A stretch of 64,000 nt of DNA from CAYMPH01 sp964392365 (GTDB lineage Bacteria > Spirochaetota > UBA4802 > UBA5550), in NCBI GenBank assembly GCA_964392365.1, contig CAYMPH010000006.1:1-64000 (forward strand), written 5' to 3'. The position numbers were made by a program, and so were the translations under genes. The notes beneath the pieces were generated by a model that did no database searches, was not told the DNA's origin, and saw only the letters and a program-made list of their open reading frames with translations. Positions 1-9,189 of the stretch are shown here, one piece after another (positions within the stretch are counted from its first letter, which is position 1; every line of letters begins with the position of its first letter).

Positions 1-11
1 CTGTAGTCTGG

Positions 12-31
12 ATCCCCGTTTTCACGGGGAT
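12..31. repeat. REP-like extragenic palindrome
   Basis: A perfect 8-bp inverted repeat (ATCCCCGT / ACGGGGAT) with a TTTC loop lies 90 bp beyond the 3' end of the large kinase gene. Its GC content is far above the surroundings, and the flanking CTGG and GAC make it look like the short dispersed palindromes found in multiple copies in many bacterial genomes. There is no T-run after the stem in the minus direction, so it is not a good classical terminator. Only one copy is seen in this window. Confidence 0.55.
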
Positions 32-120
32 GACAAAAAATTAAATTTGCTGCGCTTATAAAGCACTAATTTATTCGGTAAATGCTATAAGAGAAAAGGA
101 ATGGACCACGTTCTATTTTT

Positions 121-3100
121 TTAAGCATTTTTATTTAAATATTTATCCAGCAAATCAGAAAGATCAGAAATCATAAAAGGTTTACATAAGCTATCTGTAA
201 AGCCATATTCAACTGGAGATGACATGATTGGATCTTCAGCATAACCGCTTGATACAAAAACAGGAACTTCTTTATCAATCTTACGTATTTCAGTAATTGC
301 AGCTTTACCACCCATACCGCCAGGCACTGTTAAATCCAGAATTATTCCTGATATTTTGCGTTTTGCTTTATACTCTTCTTTAATTAAATCAATTACTTCA
401 TTCCCATCCTTAGTAATAATGACACTATACCCGAGAGCCTTAAGCATTGATTCAACCACATCCCTGATTGATTCCTCATCATCCATTACAATAATTGTTC
501 CGCTGCCTTTTTGAATGCTGTTTTTTTTCTTAACTTTTACTGAGGTTTCTTCTTTTACAGCAGGCAGATAGATATGAAAAGCGCTCCATTTCCCGGTTTC
601 AGATTCAACATCAATAATTCCTTCATGGCGGCTGATAATTGAATAACTTGTTGCAAGACCAAGTCCATGCCCTTTTACTTTAGTTGTAAAAAAAGGATCA
701 AAAATTCTATTTAGAATTTCCGGCGGTATGCCGATTCCAAAATCTTTTACTGTTATTTTAACATAATAATTATCACTTAGGATCGGATGCTTTTTATTTT
801 CAAAAGAAATATTCTGAGCCTTGACTTCTATAGTTCCGCCCATCGGCATTGCCTGAAGCGCATTAATTACAAGATTATCAATTACCTGCCCAATCTGATT
901 TTTATCAAAATTGCAAAGCCAGAGATTTTCCGGTATGTCAAAATTGCACAATACATTTGATCCGCTTAAAGCGAATTGTACTGTTTCCTGTATAAATGGA
1001 ATAAGCGGTTCAATTTTGCGAACAGGCGCTCCGCCTTTAGAAAAAGTTAAAAGCTGCTGTGTTAATCCGCGTGCCCTGTTCATAGTATTAAGAGTGCTAT
1101 CAAGATATTCTTTTGTTTCAGGATCTTTTGCAGATGACCTGGCAAGATCAATATAACCGTAAATGCCCCCAAGAAGATTATTAAAATCATGGGCAATTCC
1201 TCCTGCCATTACTCCAAGAGATTCAATTTTATGATGTTTCTGCGCTGTTTCAAGAAGATTCTGTTTTTCAGTTATGTCTTCTCCGGAACTTAAAGTACCA
1301 ATGTTCATGCCTTTTTCATCTTTTAATAATGTATTATGCCAGAAAACTATTTTTATATTCCCGTTTTTTGTTAAAACATTATTTTCATATGCTATGACAT
1401 TACCAATCTCTTCATTAATTATTTTTTTAAAAACGTCATAAACCTCTTCCTGTATTTCTTTTGGCAAACAGGTTCTAAACCAGTTTTTACCTATCAATTC
1501 ATCTTTTTCATATTCAAGCAGTTTATGTCCGCTTTCATTCAGAAGAGTGATATCCCCATTTGTATCCAGAGATAAAATTATTTCAGCTGCAATATTCAGA
1601 TATCTCTCTGCTGTTTCTTTACTTTTCTTTAATTCGTTTGTAGTTTTTTCAAGTTCCATATTTGTTGAAATTAGTTCTTCATTTGAAGATTCAAACTCTT
1701 CATTAATTGATGACAGCTCTTCATTCGTGGCAGCAAGTTCTTCGTTTGTAGACTCAAGCTCTTCATTAATTGAAGCCAGATCTTTATTTTTCTCTATAAT
1801 TTCATTTTCTGAATTTTTACGATCAGTAATGTCTTTGACTCCGCCGATTATTGCCGTTGTTTTCCCATTTTCTTTTGATTTTATTGGATGAGCAACCACC
1901 TGCACCCATCGCTGATCGCCGCTTTCAAGAATGGAGCGGCATTCAAGCACTGCATCATTTCCTTTAGAAATGACTGAATACATAAGCTCTTTTAATTTAC
2001 CAATATCATCCGGATGGATTATTTTATCCCAGAGATCAGGTGTAGCTACTTGGTTTTGTGATCTTCCGGTTATTTTTGGAAAATTCTCTGATAACATATC
2101 TAATGTTATGCCTCCATTTTCACCTATATTAACCTGGAAGAAATAATCCGTTGTTAAAGACGAGATCATGCGATATCGATCCTCGCTTTCACGCAATGCA
2201 TTTTCGGCATTTTTGCGCATGGTGATATCTTCGATAATGCCAACCCCGCCGATAATCTTTCCATCTCCGGAATTCATTGGTGTAAAAATAGCTCTAACAG
2301 GAGTAATTTTATCTGCAGTTACTGAATGATACACATCTTCATAGAATCCTGTACTACCTATCAATGCGTTCTTAACAGATGATACTATATTTTTATCAGG
2401 CAGATTGAGCATGTTTAAACCTACAAGCTTTTCTCTTGACGATCCGATAATTTTTACAAAGTTGTCATTACAAGCAAGAATAACACCTTTATCATCAAAA
2501 GATAAAAGTCCAATAGGCGTATAATCAAAAATTAAACGATATTTTTCCTCACTTTCCTGCAGCGCCTTCTCAGCCAGCTTTCGCTCAGTGATGTCCAGTG
2601 ATATGTTGGCAAGTAATTCCAGTGAACCTGTTTCAGGATCAACAATTTTAAATGTTAATGCATGCACGTCGGTCAATGCGCCTGTTTTAATGTTGAGGTA
2701 TTGGAGATCTCCTTCCCAGTAGCCTTTTTTTATTAAAGTCGGCATTAATTCATTTTTAACCTTATTCTGCAGATGCTCTGGTATAACTTTTGAAATATGA
2801 TATTTTGAAACATCCTCTTCGGAAATACCAAGCATCTTCCTCCCTGCATCGTTCAAAAATATCATCATACCATCGGGAGTTATTAAATTTACGAGCTCCC
2901 AGCTGTGACGGACCACAGAAGCCAGTTTTCTCGACTCTTCTGCTGCTTTTTTCCGCTCGGTTATATCCATAACAAAACCAATAAATCTTGTGGGGGAAAG
3001 CTTTACAGTATCAACTGCCCAGTATTTTTTTATATTCTGTTTATTTCTGCATGCAATTTCTCCGCTTGCCTGCCCTTCTTCATAAAGCTGATGAATATAT

Positions 3101-4815
3101 TTTTTTTCCGGTTCATGAAATCCGGACAATAATAAATCCGGAATTTTCATAGTAAGCAATTCATCTGTGGAATATCCTGTAATTTTGCTTGCTGCCAGAT
3201 TAACTCTTAGAAATTGTCCATTTTCATTTATAATAAAAACTCCATACGGTGCATTTTCAATATATAATCTGGAACGGGCTTCGCTTTCCCTGAGATCCAT
3301 TTCTGCGCGCTTCCGCTGTGCAATATCGCGAATAAATGACTGAAACGTTCTATCCGGCATCATCTTAGTTGTCATTTCAACAGGAATTTCAGAACCATCC
3401 CTGCATGTAAGAAGCCTCTCTGAATAAACAGTTAAGCCCTGATTAAGTTGATCAAATCTGAAAGGCGCACGCTTTCTTTCTTCTTTAGAAAAAAGGAAAG
3501 TCATGTTTTTTCCAATCATTTCAGATCGGTTATAGCCAGTAAGTTTGCAAGAGTATTCATTAGGCTCAATAATTATGCCGTTCATATCTCCAATTAAAAT
3601 GGCGTCAGGCGCAAGATCAATCAGAGATTTAAATCTTTCTTCGCTTTCTATCAGTGCATTTTCCGCTTTCTTCCTGGCATCAATATCTTTTACTACACCA
3701 AAGACTGCAATTGCCCTGTTTTCCTGATCATCCCAGATAGATTTTGCTACAATATTTATCCATCTGAAATCTTTTTCATTTCTAAACGCTCTGCATTCCA
3801 CCTCGCTGGTTTGATTATTTTCAATTAAGGAATATAGTGTTCCGACTGCTTTGCTCCGGTCTTCTTCATGAAACATGGCGATAAGCGATTCAGTAGTTAT
3901 TTTATCTTCTCTTGAAAATCCGGTTAATGTAAAAAAAGTATCTGAAATATATTTCAATGAAATTTTTTTATCAGGTGCAATAGTAAATTCAAAAAAATAG
4001 TCCGATGCCAGCTCTGAAACCAGTTTATAACGCAGTTCACTTTCCGTCAGATTTTCTTCCGCTTTCTTTTGCTCTGAAATATCAGTAAACATTCCAAATG
4101 ATCCTTTGAATGAACCATTAGAATATAAAATTGGAGTTGATGAAACTTTCATCCATAAAACAGATCCGTCTTTCCGGATAAAGCGTCTTTCATAAAATCC
4201 TGATTTCCCTTTTTTACGTTCAGATAAAATATTATTATGATCAGGAATATCGTCCTTCAACATAAAATGAGTAAATTGCTTGCCTATAATTTCATTCACT
4301 GAATACCCAAGCATATCTGCCATTTTTTTATTTACATACGAAATATCAGCATTTTCATCAATTGATAAGATTCCTTCATTAGCTGTTTCAACAATAAGTT
4401 TGTTAAATTCATCATTTTCTTTTATTTTATTATGTGCATCAAACAGCTCAAAAGCCATTTCAATAGATAACTGAAGAATATTATCACCGGTATTTTTTAC
4501 AACAAACCCGTATGGTGTTATCTTTTTCAATTTATCAATATATTTTTTTTCAGTATGAGAGGTAAGAAATACAATAGGGATATTTTTCTGAGCTAAAATC
4601 CTGCTGGCTGCTTCTATTCCATCAATCCCTTTGCCGAGATTAATGTCCATGAGAATGAGATTTATTGTATTATTGCTGCAGGCTATTTCAATAGCCTGTT
4701 TACCGGAATCAGCTATTATAACTTTATAACCAAGTTTTTCGAGAGTTTTTTCTCCAGATAACGCAACAATAGCCTCGTCTTCAACATAAAGAATGATTTT
4801 TTTATCTGTGCTCAT
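121..4815 (-). CDS. Hybrid histidine kinase, REC-(PAS)8-HisKA-HATPase-REC
   Basis: A cytoplasmic hybrid sensor kinase of 1564 residues with no membrane segment. In order it shows a receiver domain (about 5-125, acidic E12/D13, phospho-acceptor D57 in LILMDINLG), seven PAS/PAC units (about 133-1015, each closed by a DIxxRKxAE-type linker), a coiled coil of seven heptads of the NEEL type, an eighth PAS, a HisKA domain (motif GGIAHDFNN), an HATPase domain (N box NLVINALQAM, G boxes DFGIGIP and GHGLGLA) and a C-terminal receiver (ILDLTVPGG, CKPF). It should sense cytosolic cues such as redox state or small ligands through PAS and relay phosphate. The N-terminal receiver suggests input from another kinase, possibly the LytS-like kinase encoded 76 bp upstream. 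No output regulator is adjacent. The start ATG is at 4815. The kinase at 24638-26254 has a similar core and receiver. Ligands are unknown. Confidence 0.93.
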   Translation of the reverse strand: MSTDKKIILYVEDEAIVALSGEKTLEKLGYKVIIADSGKQAIEIACSNNTINLILMDINLGKGIDGIEAASRILAQKNIPIVFLTSHTEKKYIDKLKKITPYGFVVKNTGDNILQLSIEMAFELFDAHNKIKENDEFNKLIVETANEGILSIDENADISYVNKKMADMLGYSVNEIIGKQFTHFMLKDDIPDHNNILSERKKGKSGFYERRFIRKDGSVLWMKVSSTPILYSNGSFKGSFGMFTDISEQKKAEENLTESELRYKLVSELASDYFFEFTIAPDKKISLKYISDTFFTLTGFSREDKITTESLIAMFHEEDRSKAVGTLYSLIENNQTSEVECRAFRNEKDFRWINIVAKSIWDDQENRAIAVFGVVKDIDARKKAENALIESEERFKSLIDLAPDAILIGDMNGIIIEPNEYSCKLTGYNRSEMIGKNMTFLFSKEERKRAPFRFDQLNQGLTVYSERLLTCRDGSEIPVEMTTKMMPDRTFQSFIRDIAQRKRAEMDLRESEARSRLYIENAPYGVFIINENGQFLRVNLAASKITGYSTDELLTMKIPDLLLSGFHEPEKKYIHQLYEEGQASGEIACRNKQNIKKYWAVDTVKLSPTRFIGFVMDITERKKAAEESRKLASVVRHSWELVNLITPDGMMIFLNDAGRKMLGISEEDVSKYHISKVIPEHLQNKVKNELMPTLIKKGYWEGDLQYLNIKTGALTDVHALTFKIVDPETGSLELLANISLDITERKLAEKALQESEEKYRLIFDYTPIGLLSFDDKGVILACNDNFVKIIGSSREKLVGLNMLNLPDKNIVSSVKNALIGSTGFYEDVYHSVTADKITPVRAIFTPMNSGDGKIIGGVGIIEDITMRKNAENALRESEDRYRMISSLTTDYFFQVNIGENGGITLDMLSENFPKITGRSQNQVATPDLWDKIIHPDDIGKLKELMYSVISKGNDAVLECRSILESGDQRWVQVVAHPIKSKENGKTTAIIGGVKDITDRKNSENEIIEKNKDLASINEELESTNEELAATNEELSSINEEFESSNEELISTNMELEKTTNELKKSKETAERYLNIAAEIILSLDTNGDITLLNESGHKLLEYEKDELIGKNWFRTCLPKEIQEEVYDVFKKIINEEIGNVIAYENNVLTKNGNIKIVFWHNTLLKDEKGMNIGTLSSGEDITEKQNLLETAQKHHKIESLGVMAGGIAHDFNNLLGGIYGYIDLARSSAKDPETKEYLDSTLNTMNRARGLTQQLLTFSKGGAPVRKIEPLIPFIQETVQFALSGSNVLCNFDIPENLWLCNFDKNQIGQVIDNLVINALQAMPMGGTIEVKAQNISFENKKHPILSDNYYVKITVKDFGIGIPPEILNRIFDPFFTTKVKGHGLGLATSYSIISRHEGIIDVESETGKWSAFHIYLPAVKEETSVKVKKKNSIQKGSGTIIVMDDEESIRDVVESMLKALGYSVIITKDGNEVIDLIKEEYKAKRKISGIILDLTVPGGMGGKAAITEIRKIDKEVPVFVSSGYAEDPIMSSPVEYGFTDSLCKPFMISDLSDLLDKYLNKNA
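1627..1773 (-). repeat. Seven 21-bp imperfect tandem repeats (coiled-coil heptads)
   Basis: Within the large kinase gene, seven in-frame 21-bp units encode seven heptads of the form xxNEELx (the last two diverge to NMEL and TNEL). The periodicity is visible in the DNA as a recurring AGCTCTTCATT-like block. At protein level this is the parallel coiled-coil linker commonly found between PAS domains and catalytic domains. The 21-bp identity could permit slippage and change linker length by whole heptads. Confidence 0.75.
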
Positions 4816-4891
4816 GGCACTCCTTATAATTAATCATTTAGTTCATATCAATTCTTTATTCTTATTTCTATTTTAATCAACTTGAATGCCA

Positions 4892-6496
4892 TTATAATTC
4901 AAAACTCATTATATATTTTGTTCCTTTTAATCTTTCAATAATTATTTTACCCCGAAGCTGTTTTATAAGCAATCCGATTAATTTTAAGCCGAAACCTGAA
5001 GAGTTTTCGAAATCAACAACTTCATCCAAACCTGAACCATTATCATGGAATACAAGAGAAGCATGTTTGCAATTCCCTGCTGTCTCCTCATTTGGAATAT
5101 TAACAGCTATTAAGATTTCACAGTCATTTCTGCCTGCAAAAGCATGCTTCATTGCATTTGTTAAAAGTTCATTTATTATAATTCCAATCGGCGATAATAT
5201 ATTAATATCAACAATAAAATCTTCTATATGAGTTTCAATCTTAACATTCTCTTTGTTGGGGAAAATTTCAATTATTTCAGTAATCAGAGGCAGGAGATAT
5301 TCTCTGATTGACATTTCTCTGAAATTGTCAGAACGGTACAGCTTGTCATATAAAACTGCCATACTCTGCATGCGGTTTTTTGCCTTAAACAAAATTTCAA
5401 CTGATTCTTCATCATCTGCTGATTCAGCCTGCAGAGAGAGAAGTCCCATCATGGTGCTCATATTATTTTTAATACGGTGATGAACCTCGCGCAGAAGAAG
5501 TTCTTTTTCCTCAAGAAGCATTTGTATTTTTTCATCAGATAATCTTCGTTCAGTTACATCCTGAATCATGCCAACCCTTCTGATAATTTTTCCTGATTCA
5601 TTTCTTAAATGTTCAAATTTCTGATACACATAACGTATTTCTCCGGTTTGTTTACGAACTATACGGTGATTAATTGCAAAAGAATCAATATTCTGCTGTT
5701 TTGAATCCAAAAAGACTATATCCACATTTGATCTGTCATCAGGATGAATTAAATCAAAAAAAATTTCATTCGTTGGTTTGAATTCATCCGGTTTAAAACC
5801 GAAAATTCTATAAACCTCATCTGACCAGATCATCTTTTTTGTAATCATATTAAAATCCCAGCTTCCAAGATGTGCCAATTCCTGAGATTTACTCAAGCGG
5901 GAATCACTCTCACGCAAAGTTTCGAGATACAGCCTTCTTTCTTCCTGGGCAGAAAGAACTTTTCCAATCATAACTGTTATCAAAGGATAAATAATTATTA
6001 CAGGCAGACCTATGTTTTTTAAAGTTAAAACAGCAATATTAAAAGGAAGAGTAAACGCGAGAAGAAGCATACCTATATTAACAATAATGCCAAAGATTAG
6101 AAGCTGATTACTTTTTATGTTTGCTTTCTCATTTAAAGTACGGTAATAAAAAATTATTCCTGTAAGTGCAGAAAAAATAATTACTGAAACTCCCATTACA
6201 GTGCCGATTCCACCCTGAAAAATACGAAAAGCTATAGCCGGTAAAATTGATATCCCGACTGCAACCGGACCAAAAAAAAATCCGCATAAACTTATTACCA
6301 CTGATCTTCCGTCAAAGATCAAACCCGGCTGAAGAACAACAGGGCGCAGCATTCCAATTACTGCTGCCGTACCGAAAATTACTCCCTGAAGAAAAATTTC
6401 ACGCTTCCTGTTTTTCCACTTCTGACCGATAAAACCTGAGATAATGCTTATTGCAACCAGTATGGCAAGATTATATATAAGCTCAATAAATATCAT
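4892..6496 (-). CDS. LytS-like membrane sensor histidine kinase (5TM-PAS-HisKA_2-HATPase)
   Basis: A membrane sensor kinase of 534 residues. The first about 185 residues form five to six hydrophobic helices carrying the LytS-type 5TM signature (RPVVLQPG followed by IFDGRSV). A PAS domain follows (about 205-320, with LGSWDFN and a C-terminal DVTERR linker), then a HisKA_2 domain (EVHHRIKNN, the first or second His being the phospho-acceptor) and an HATPase domain (NELLTNAMKHAF, DNGSGLD). HisKA_2 kinases often work with receivers lacking a DNA-binding domain. The next gene on the strand encodes a kinase that begins with a receiver, which makes a two-kinase relay plausible. The gene starts 18 bp after the ICMT-like gene, so it probably belongs to that transcript. 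Stimulus unknown. Confidence 0.88.
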   Translation of the reverse strand: MIFIELIYNLAILVAISIISGFIGQKWKNRKREIFLQGVIFGTAAVIGMLRPVVLQPGLIFDGRSVVISLCGFFFGPVAVGISILPAIAFRIFQGGIGTVMGVSVIIFSALTGIIFYYRTLNEKANIKSNQLLIFGIIVNIGMLLLAFTLPFNIAVLTLKNIGLPVIIIYPLITVMIGKVLSAQEERRLYLETLRESDSRLSKSQELAHLGSWDFNMITKKMIWSDEVYRIFGFKPDEFKPTNEIFFDLIHPDDRSNVDIVFLDSKQQNIDSFAINHRIVRKQTGEIRYVYQKFEHLRNESGKIIRRVGMIQDVTERRLSDEKIQMLLEEKELLLREVHHRIKNNMSTMMGLLSLQAESADDEESVEILFKAKNRMQSMAVLYDKLYRSDNFREMSIREYLLPLITEIIEIFPNKENVKIETHIEDFIVDINILSPIGIIINELLTNAMKHAFAGRNDCEILIAVNIPNEETAGNCKHASLVFHDNGSGLDEVVDFENSSGFGLKLIGLLIKQLRGKIIIERLKGTKYIMSFEL

Positions 6497-6514
6497 TTTT
6501 TTTAAATCCCGCCA

Positions 6515-7072
6515 TTACAAATATCTTCTGACTTTATTTTTATACTTATTATATTCTGTATGATTAATTTCAAGATGTTTTTCCTCTTTAAGAATCATCA
6601 GATGGAACATAATCATTGTAATGACTGCAGGGATAATCAATAAAGGTGCAGGGAAACATACTGCCATACCAAGCAGAACAATATCGTATGAAAAAAAATA
6701 TGGATTCCTTGAAAATCTATACATTCCATTTTGTATCAGATCTGTTTTTTCTTTTTCATCAACTCCAATTCTCCAGGAATTTTTTAATGATAGAGATGCG
6801 AGAGTGCTTAAAATCAAACCGGTTGAAATTAAAACTGCACCGATTATCATTAATAGTTCATGTGAGAAAAAAAAGAATAAATATCTGTTTATATCCGGCA
6901 CAAATAAAAATATAAGGAAAAGAACAGAAGAAATTCCTGCGGAAAAAATTGAGCTGTTTACAAGAAGGCTGTTTGATTTTATTTTTTTACCGAGCTTTTT
7001 TGAAAGCAAATATGCTCTTGAGAAAAAAAATAAATAAAAAAGCAATATTAGCGATAATAAAATATACTTCAT
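6515..7072 (-). CDS. Isoprenylcysteine carboxyl methyltransferase-like membrane protein
   Basis: An integral membrane protein of 185 residues with about five hydrophobic segments and the C-terminal signature of the ICMT/PEMT methyltransferase superfamily: NGMYRFSRNPYFFSY, then EEKHLEI and a YNKYKNKVRRYL end. Family members use S-adenosylmethionine to methylate membrane-embedded carboxyl or lipid substrates; the substrate here cannot be told. A GTG at 7081 would extend it by three residues, but the Shine-Dalgarno AAGGGG sits about eight bases before the ATG at 7072, so that start is chosen. The ATG overlaps the TGA of a tiny upstream ORF in an ATGA arrangement, indicating translational coupling. 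Confidence 0.75.
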   Translation of the reverse strand: MKYILLSLILLFYLFFFSRAYLLSKKLGKKIKSNSLLVNSSIFSAGISSVLFLIFLFVPDINRYLFFFFSHELLMIIGAVLISTGLILSTLASLSLKNSWRIGVDEKEKTDLIQNGMYRFSRNPYFFSYDIVLLGMAVCFPAPLLIIPAVITMIMFHLMILKEEKHLEINHTEYNKYKNKVRRYL

Positions 7073-7206
7073 GAGATGCACCCCTTATCATTACTCCCGT
7101 TATTTAATATATTATCCATTACAAAAGATTGAGCAGCAAATCTGGATAAATATACTAAAATTATTAATACTATTAAAGATAATAATATTTTGATAAATTG
7201 TTTCAT
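7069..7206 (-). CDS. Small predicted membrane peptide, 45 aa
   Basis: A short reading frame of 45 residues. It starts with MKQFIKILL, continues with a single hydrophobic helix (about residues 4-20) and ends with a polar tail with one Cys. Its TGA stop overlaps the ATG of the ICMT-like gene (ATGA), the geometry of translationally coupled genes, and only 31 bp separate it from the methyltransferase gene before it. A modest GGGTG precedes the ATG. It could be a small membrane partner or simply a coupling leader. I recognise no family; the evidence is position and composition only. Confidence 0.45.
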   Translation of the reverse strand: MKQFIKILLSLIVLIILVYLSRFAAQSFVMDNILNNGSNDKGCIS

Positions 7207-7237
7207 AATCAGCACCCGTATTATATTCTTTAAATTC

Positions 7238-7807
7238 TCATGCAGCTGAATTTTTATTCGGAGAACATTTCAAAAATTTTTTCTTCTCTTCAATTATTTC
7301 CCACCATCCTGACTGCATAATTTTTTCTTTTGCTGATTCGCGCGATTGGTGGCCGTCTTCAATTATCAAGACTCCGGTCTTTTTAATTATCCTGTTTATT
7401 TCTTTTAAAAAAACATTCGGATCTTTTACCATATGAAACATATCAATGGCAAAAATCAGATCAGCTGAATTGTCACTTATCCCGACTATTATGCCGTCTG
7501 TGTGAATTGCAGTTACATTATTCAGCGAATATTTTTTTTTAAGCTTTTCTACAGAAGCGATTGCAAGCTCGTGGATATCAACTGCATATACTGTTCCGGA
7601 TTCTCCAGCTAATTCAGAAGCACGTTTAATGTATTGGCCCGGTCCGCATCCGTAATCAACAACTGTGTTACCGGTTTTTATTCCGAACTCATCCATATAT
7701 TTATCAACAGACTTGAACAAATAAAAAACCTTAAAAGTTAAATCCATCATTTTAAAAGCAATGTCCGGCATTCTGTTTAGATCATTTCCAAATAATAATT
7801 TTTTCAT
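7238..7807 (-). CDS. Class I SAM-dependent methyltransferase
   Basis: A soluble 189-residue Rossmann-type methyltransferase. Motif I is VVDYGCGPGQY (about residues 50-60), motif II contains VYAVDIHE, and the post-motif region contains DLIFAIDMFHMV and a GVLIIEDGH strand. A strong AAAGGAG lies seven bases before the ATG. It is slightly shorter than usual for the family and has an unusual Lys-rich C terminus. It sits between a membrane protein gene and the tiny ORF/ICMT pair on the same strand, so the cluster holds three different methyltransferase-type genes. UbiE-like or arsenite-methyltransferase-like members look similar, and the substrate cannot be deduced. Confidence 0.85.
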   Translation of the reverse strand: MKKLLFGNDLNRMPDIAFKMMDLTFKVFYLFKSVDKYMDEFGIKTGNTVVDYGCGPGQYIKRASELAGESGTVYAVDIHELAIASVEKLKKKYSLNNVTAIHTDGIIVGISDNSADLIFAIDMFHMVKDPNVFLKEINRIIKKTGVLIIEDGHQSRESAKEKIMQSGWWEIIEEKKKFLKCSPNKNSAA

Positions 7808-7836
7808 AATGCAGCTCCTTTTATTAATTCACTCTA

Positions 7837-8382
7837 TTAAACTTTTAATAATCCTATAGCTTTAAGAAAACCCATTGTGCTCATTATTATAATTAATAAA
7901 CTGGCTATAATGGATAAAACAGTATAAAGTTTTTCCTGATTTTTATTCCACTTAACCACCATTATTGAAAACAACCCCACATAAATGATTGTTTCAGGAA
8001 TTCCAAGCAGATGATACTGCACAGGAAGTTTTGTATACAGGTATCCCTCAAATGATCCTGGAGTCGGCCCTATTGTTGATAAAAAGGATAACCCGAATAT
8101 CAGTAATGCAAGTTTTGCTGTTCCATAATTTTCTTCAAATAAAACTTTTTTAAAAGGATATAATACTAATGCAATTATAACACCTCTGAATATTTGCAGT
8201 GCCGGCACGATTGCAACCCATGGAGAGTCAGTTGGATGCATAAGAAGAGATAGCGATTGAGAGGAGTAATGTTCCTTATAATTCATGAAATAGTATGCCA
8301 GAACACCTGCAATAAAATATGCAATCATATGTGATGATGCAATTTGCCATACGTATACTGCTAACGAATCTTTTTTCTCCAT
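7837..8382 (-). CDS. Uncharacterised integral membrane protein
   Basis: A 181-residue protein with about five hydrophobic segments (roughly 14-32, 55-75, 90-105, 128-143, 153-175) and few polar loops. The loop with SLLMHPTDSPW and the motif GPTPGSFEG look conserved-like, but I do not recognise the family. The ATG lies three bases after the stop of the methyltransferase gene at 8386-9075, so the two are almost certainly co-translated. Its place between two methyltransferase genes suggests a shared membrane-associated pathway, which is inference. Confidence 0.65.
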   Translation of the reverse strand: MEKKDSLAVYVWQIASSHMIAYFIAGVLAYYFMNYKEHYSSQSLSLLMHPTDSPWVAIVPALQIFRGVIIALVLYPFKKVLFEENYGTAKLALLIFGLSFLSTIGPTPGSFEGYLYTKLPVQYHLLGIPETIIYVGLFSIMVVKWNKNQEKLYTVLSIIASLLIIIMSTMGFLKAIGLLKV

Positions 8383-8385
8383 AGT

Positions 8386-9075
8386 TTAAACCATCAAATT
8401 TAATTTTCTTCCGTATATTATTCCAAAAACAAAGTATTTATAAAAAATATCAACATCCGTGAAACCTGCTTTTTCAAGCCAATCCAGATTTTTCTGAACA
8501 GTTGCAGTTTTATCCAGTTTTAGTCTGTTATATGCTCCCTGCTTTCTTTCTTCTGATAATTGAGTTGATTCAATCTTCGAAAGCCAGTTATCCATATTAA
8601 ATTTTTCATTTTTTGCTGATGGACTTAAAAACTGATCCCCATTGATGAAAATTCCATCATCCTCTAAAATATTATAAATGTTTTTATATAATTTTTCTTT
8701 TTCATCATCAGATAAATGATGAATAGATAATGAAGAAACTGCGATATGAAATTTTTCTGTAAATTCATGTTCAACATAATCGCGGATTATATATTTAATA
8801 TTTTTATTTCCATGGAACCTTTTCTTCGCCATGCCGATCATTTCATCAGAAATATCAATCAGCGTGTATTCTGCATCCGGATATTTTAGCAATAAAAACT
8901 GTGTCAGCAATCCGGTTCCGGCTCCAATATCCAGTATTTTAATTTTCCCGGTTTTAATATCAGCTAATTCAACTATGATTTTGTAAAAATCATCAAAGCA
9001 TGGAATTAAAGCTTTACGTTCAGAATCATAAGACTGCGCTATTTTATTGAATTGTTCGATAATCTGATCTCTCAT
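8386..9075 (-). CDS. Class I SAM-dependent methyltransferase (Methyltransf_25 type)
   Basis: A 229-residue soluble methyltransferase. An N-terminal helix with FNKIAQSYDSER, typical of small-molecule methyltransferases, is followed by motif I KILDIGAGTGLLTQF, the acidic loop YTLIDISDEMI, and a motif IV-like AVSSLSIHHL, which suggests a small-molecule substrate. The C-terminal part (WLEKAGFTDVDIFYKYFVFG) is also typical. A GGGA precedes the ATG. It is the first gene of the minus-strand run down to the kinases, and the next gene starts three bases after its stop. Confidence 0.87.
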   Translation of the reverse strand: MRDQIIEQFNKIAQSYDSERKALIPCFDDFYKIIVELADIKTGKIKILDIGAGTGLLTQFLLLKYPDAEYTLIDISDEMIGMAKKRFHGNKNIKYIIRDYVEHEFTEKFHIAVSSLSIHHLSDDEKEKLYKNIYNILEDDGIFINGDQFLSPSAKNEKFNMDNWLSKIESTQLSEERKQGAYNRLKLDKTATVQKNLDWLEKAGFTDVDIFYKYFVFGIIYGRKLNLMV

Positions 9076-9189
9076 ATTAATTCCCGGTTATTATAATTTC
9101 CAATTAGATTGTTTTTCTGATTTTACAATAATACAATTGCATAAAGAAGTTATTGCTTTATTTATAAAAAGAATATTACAATAATAAAA

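Noticed and set aside
1547..1891. Long Ser-rich open frame opposite the coiled-coil part of the large kinase
   Set aside because: It is the antisense image of the NEEL heptad repeats and has no ribosome-binding site; the kinase frame explains the region.
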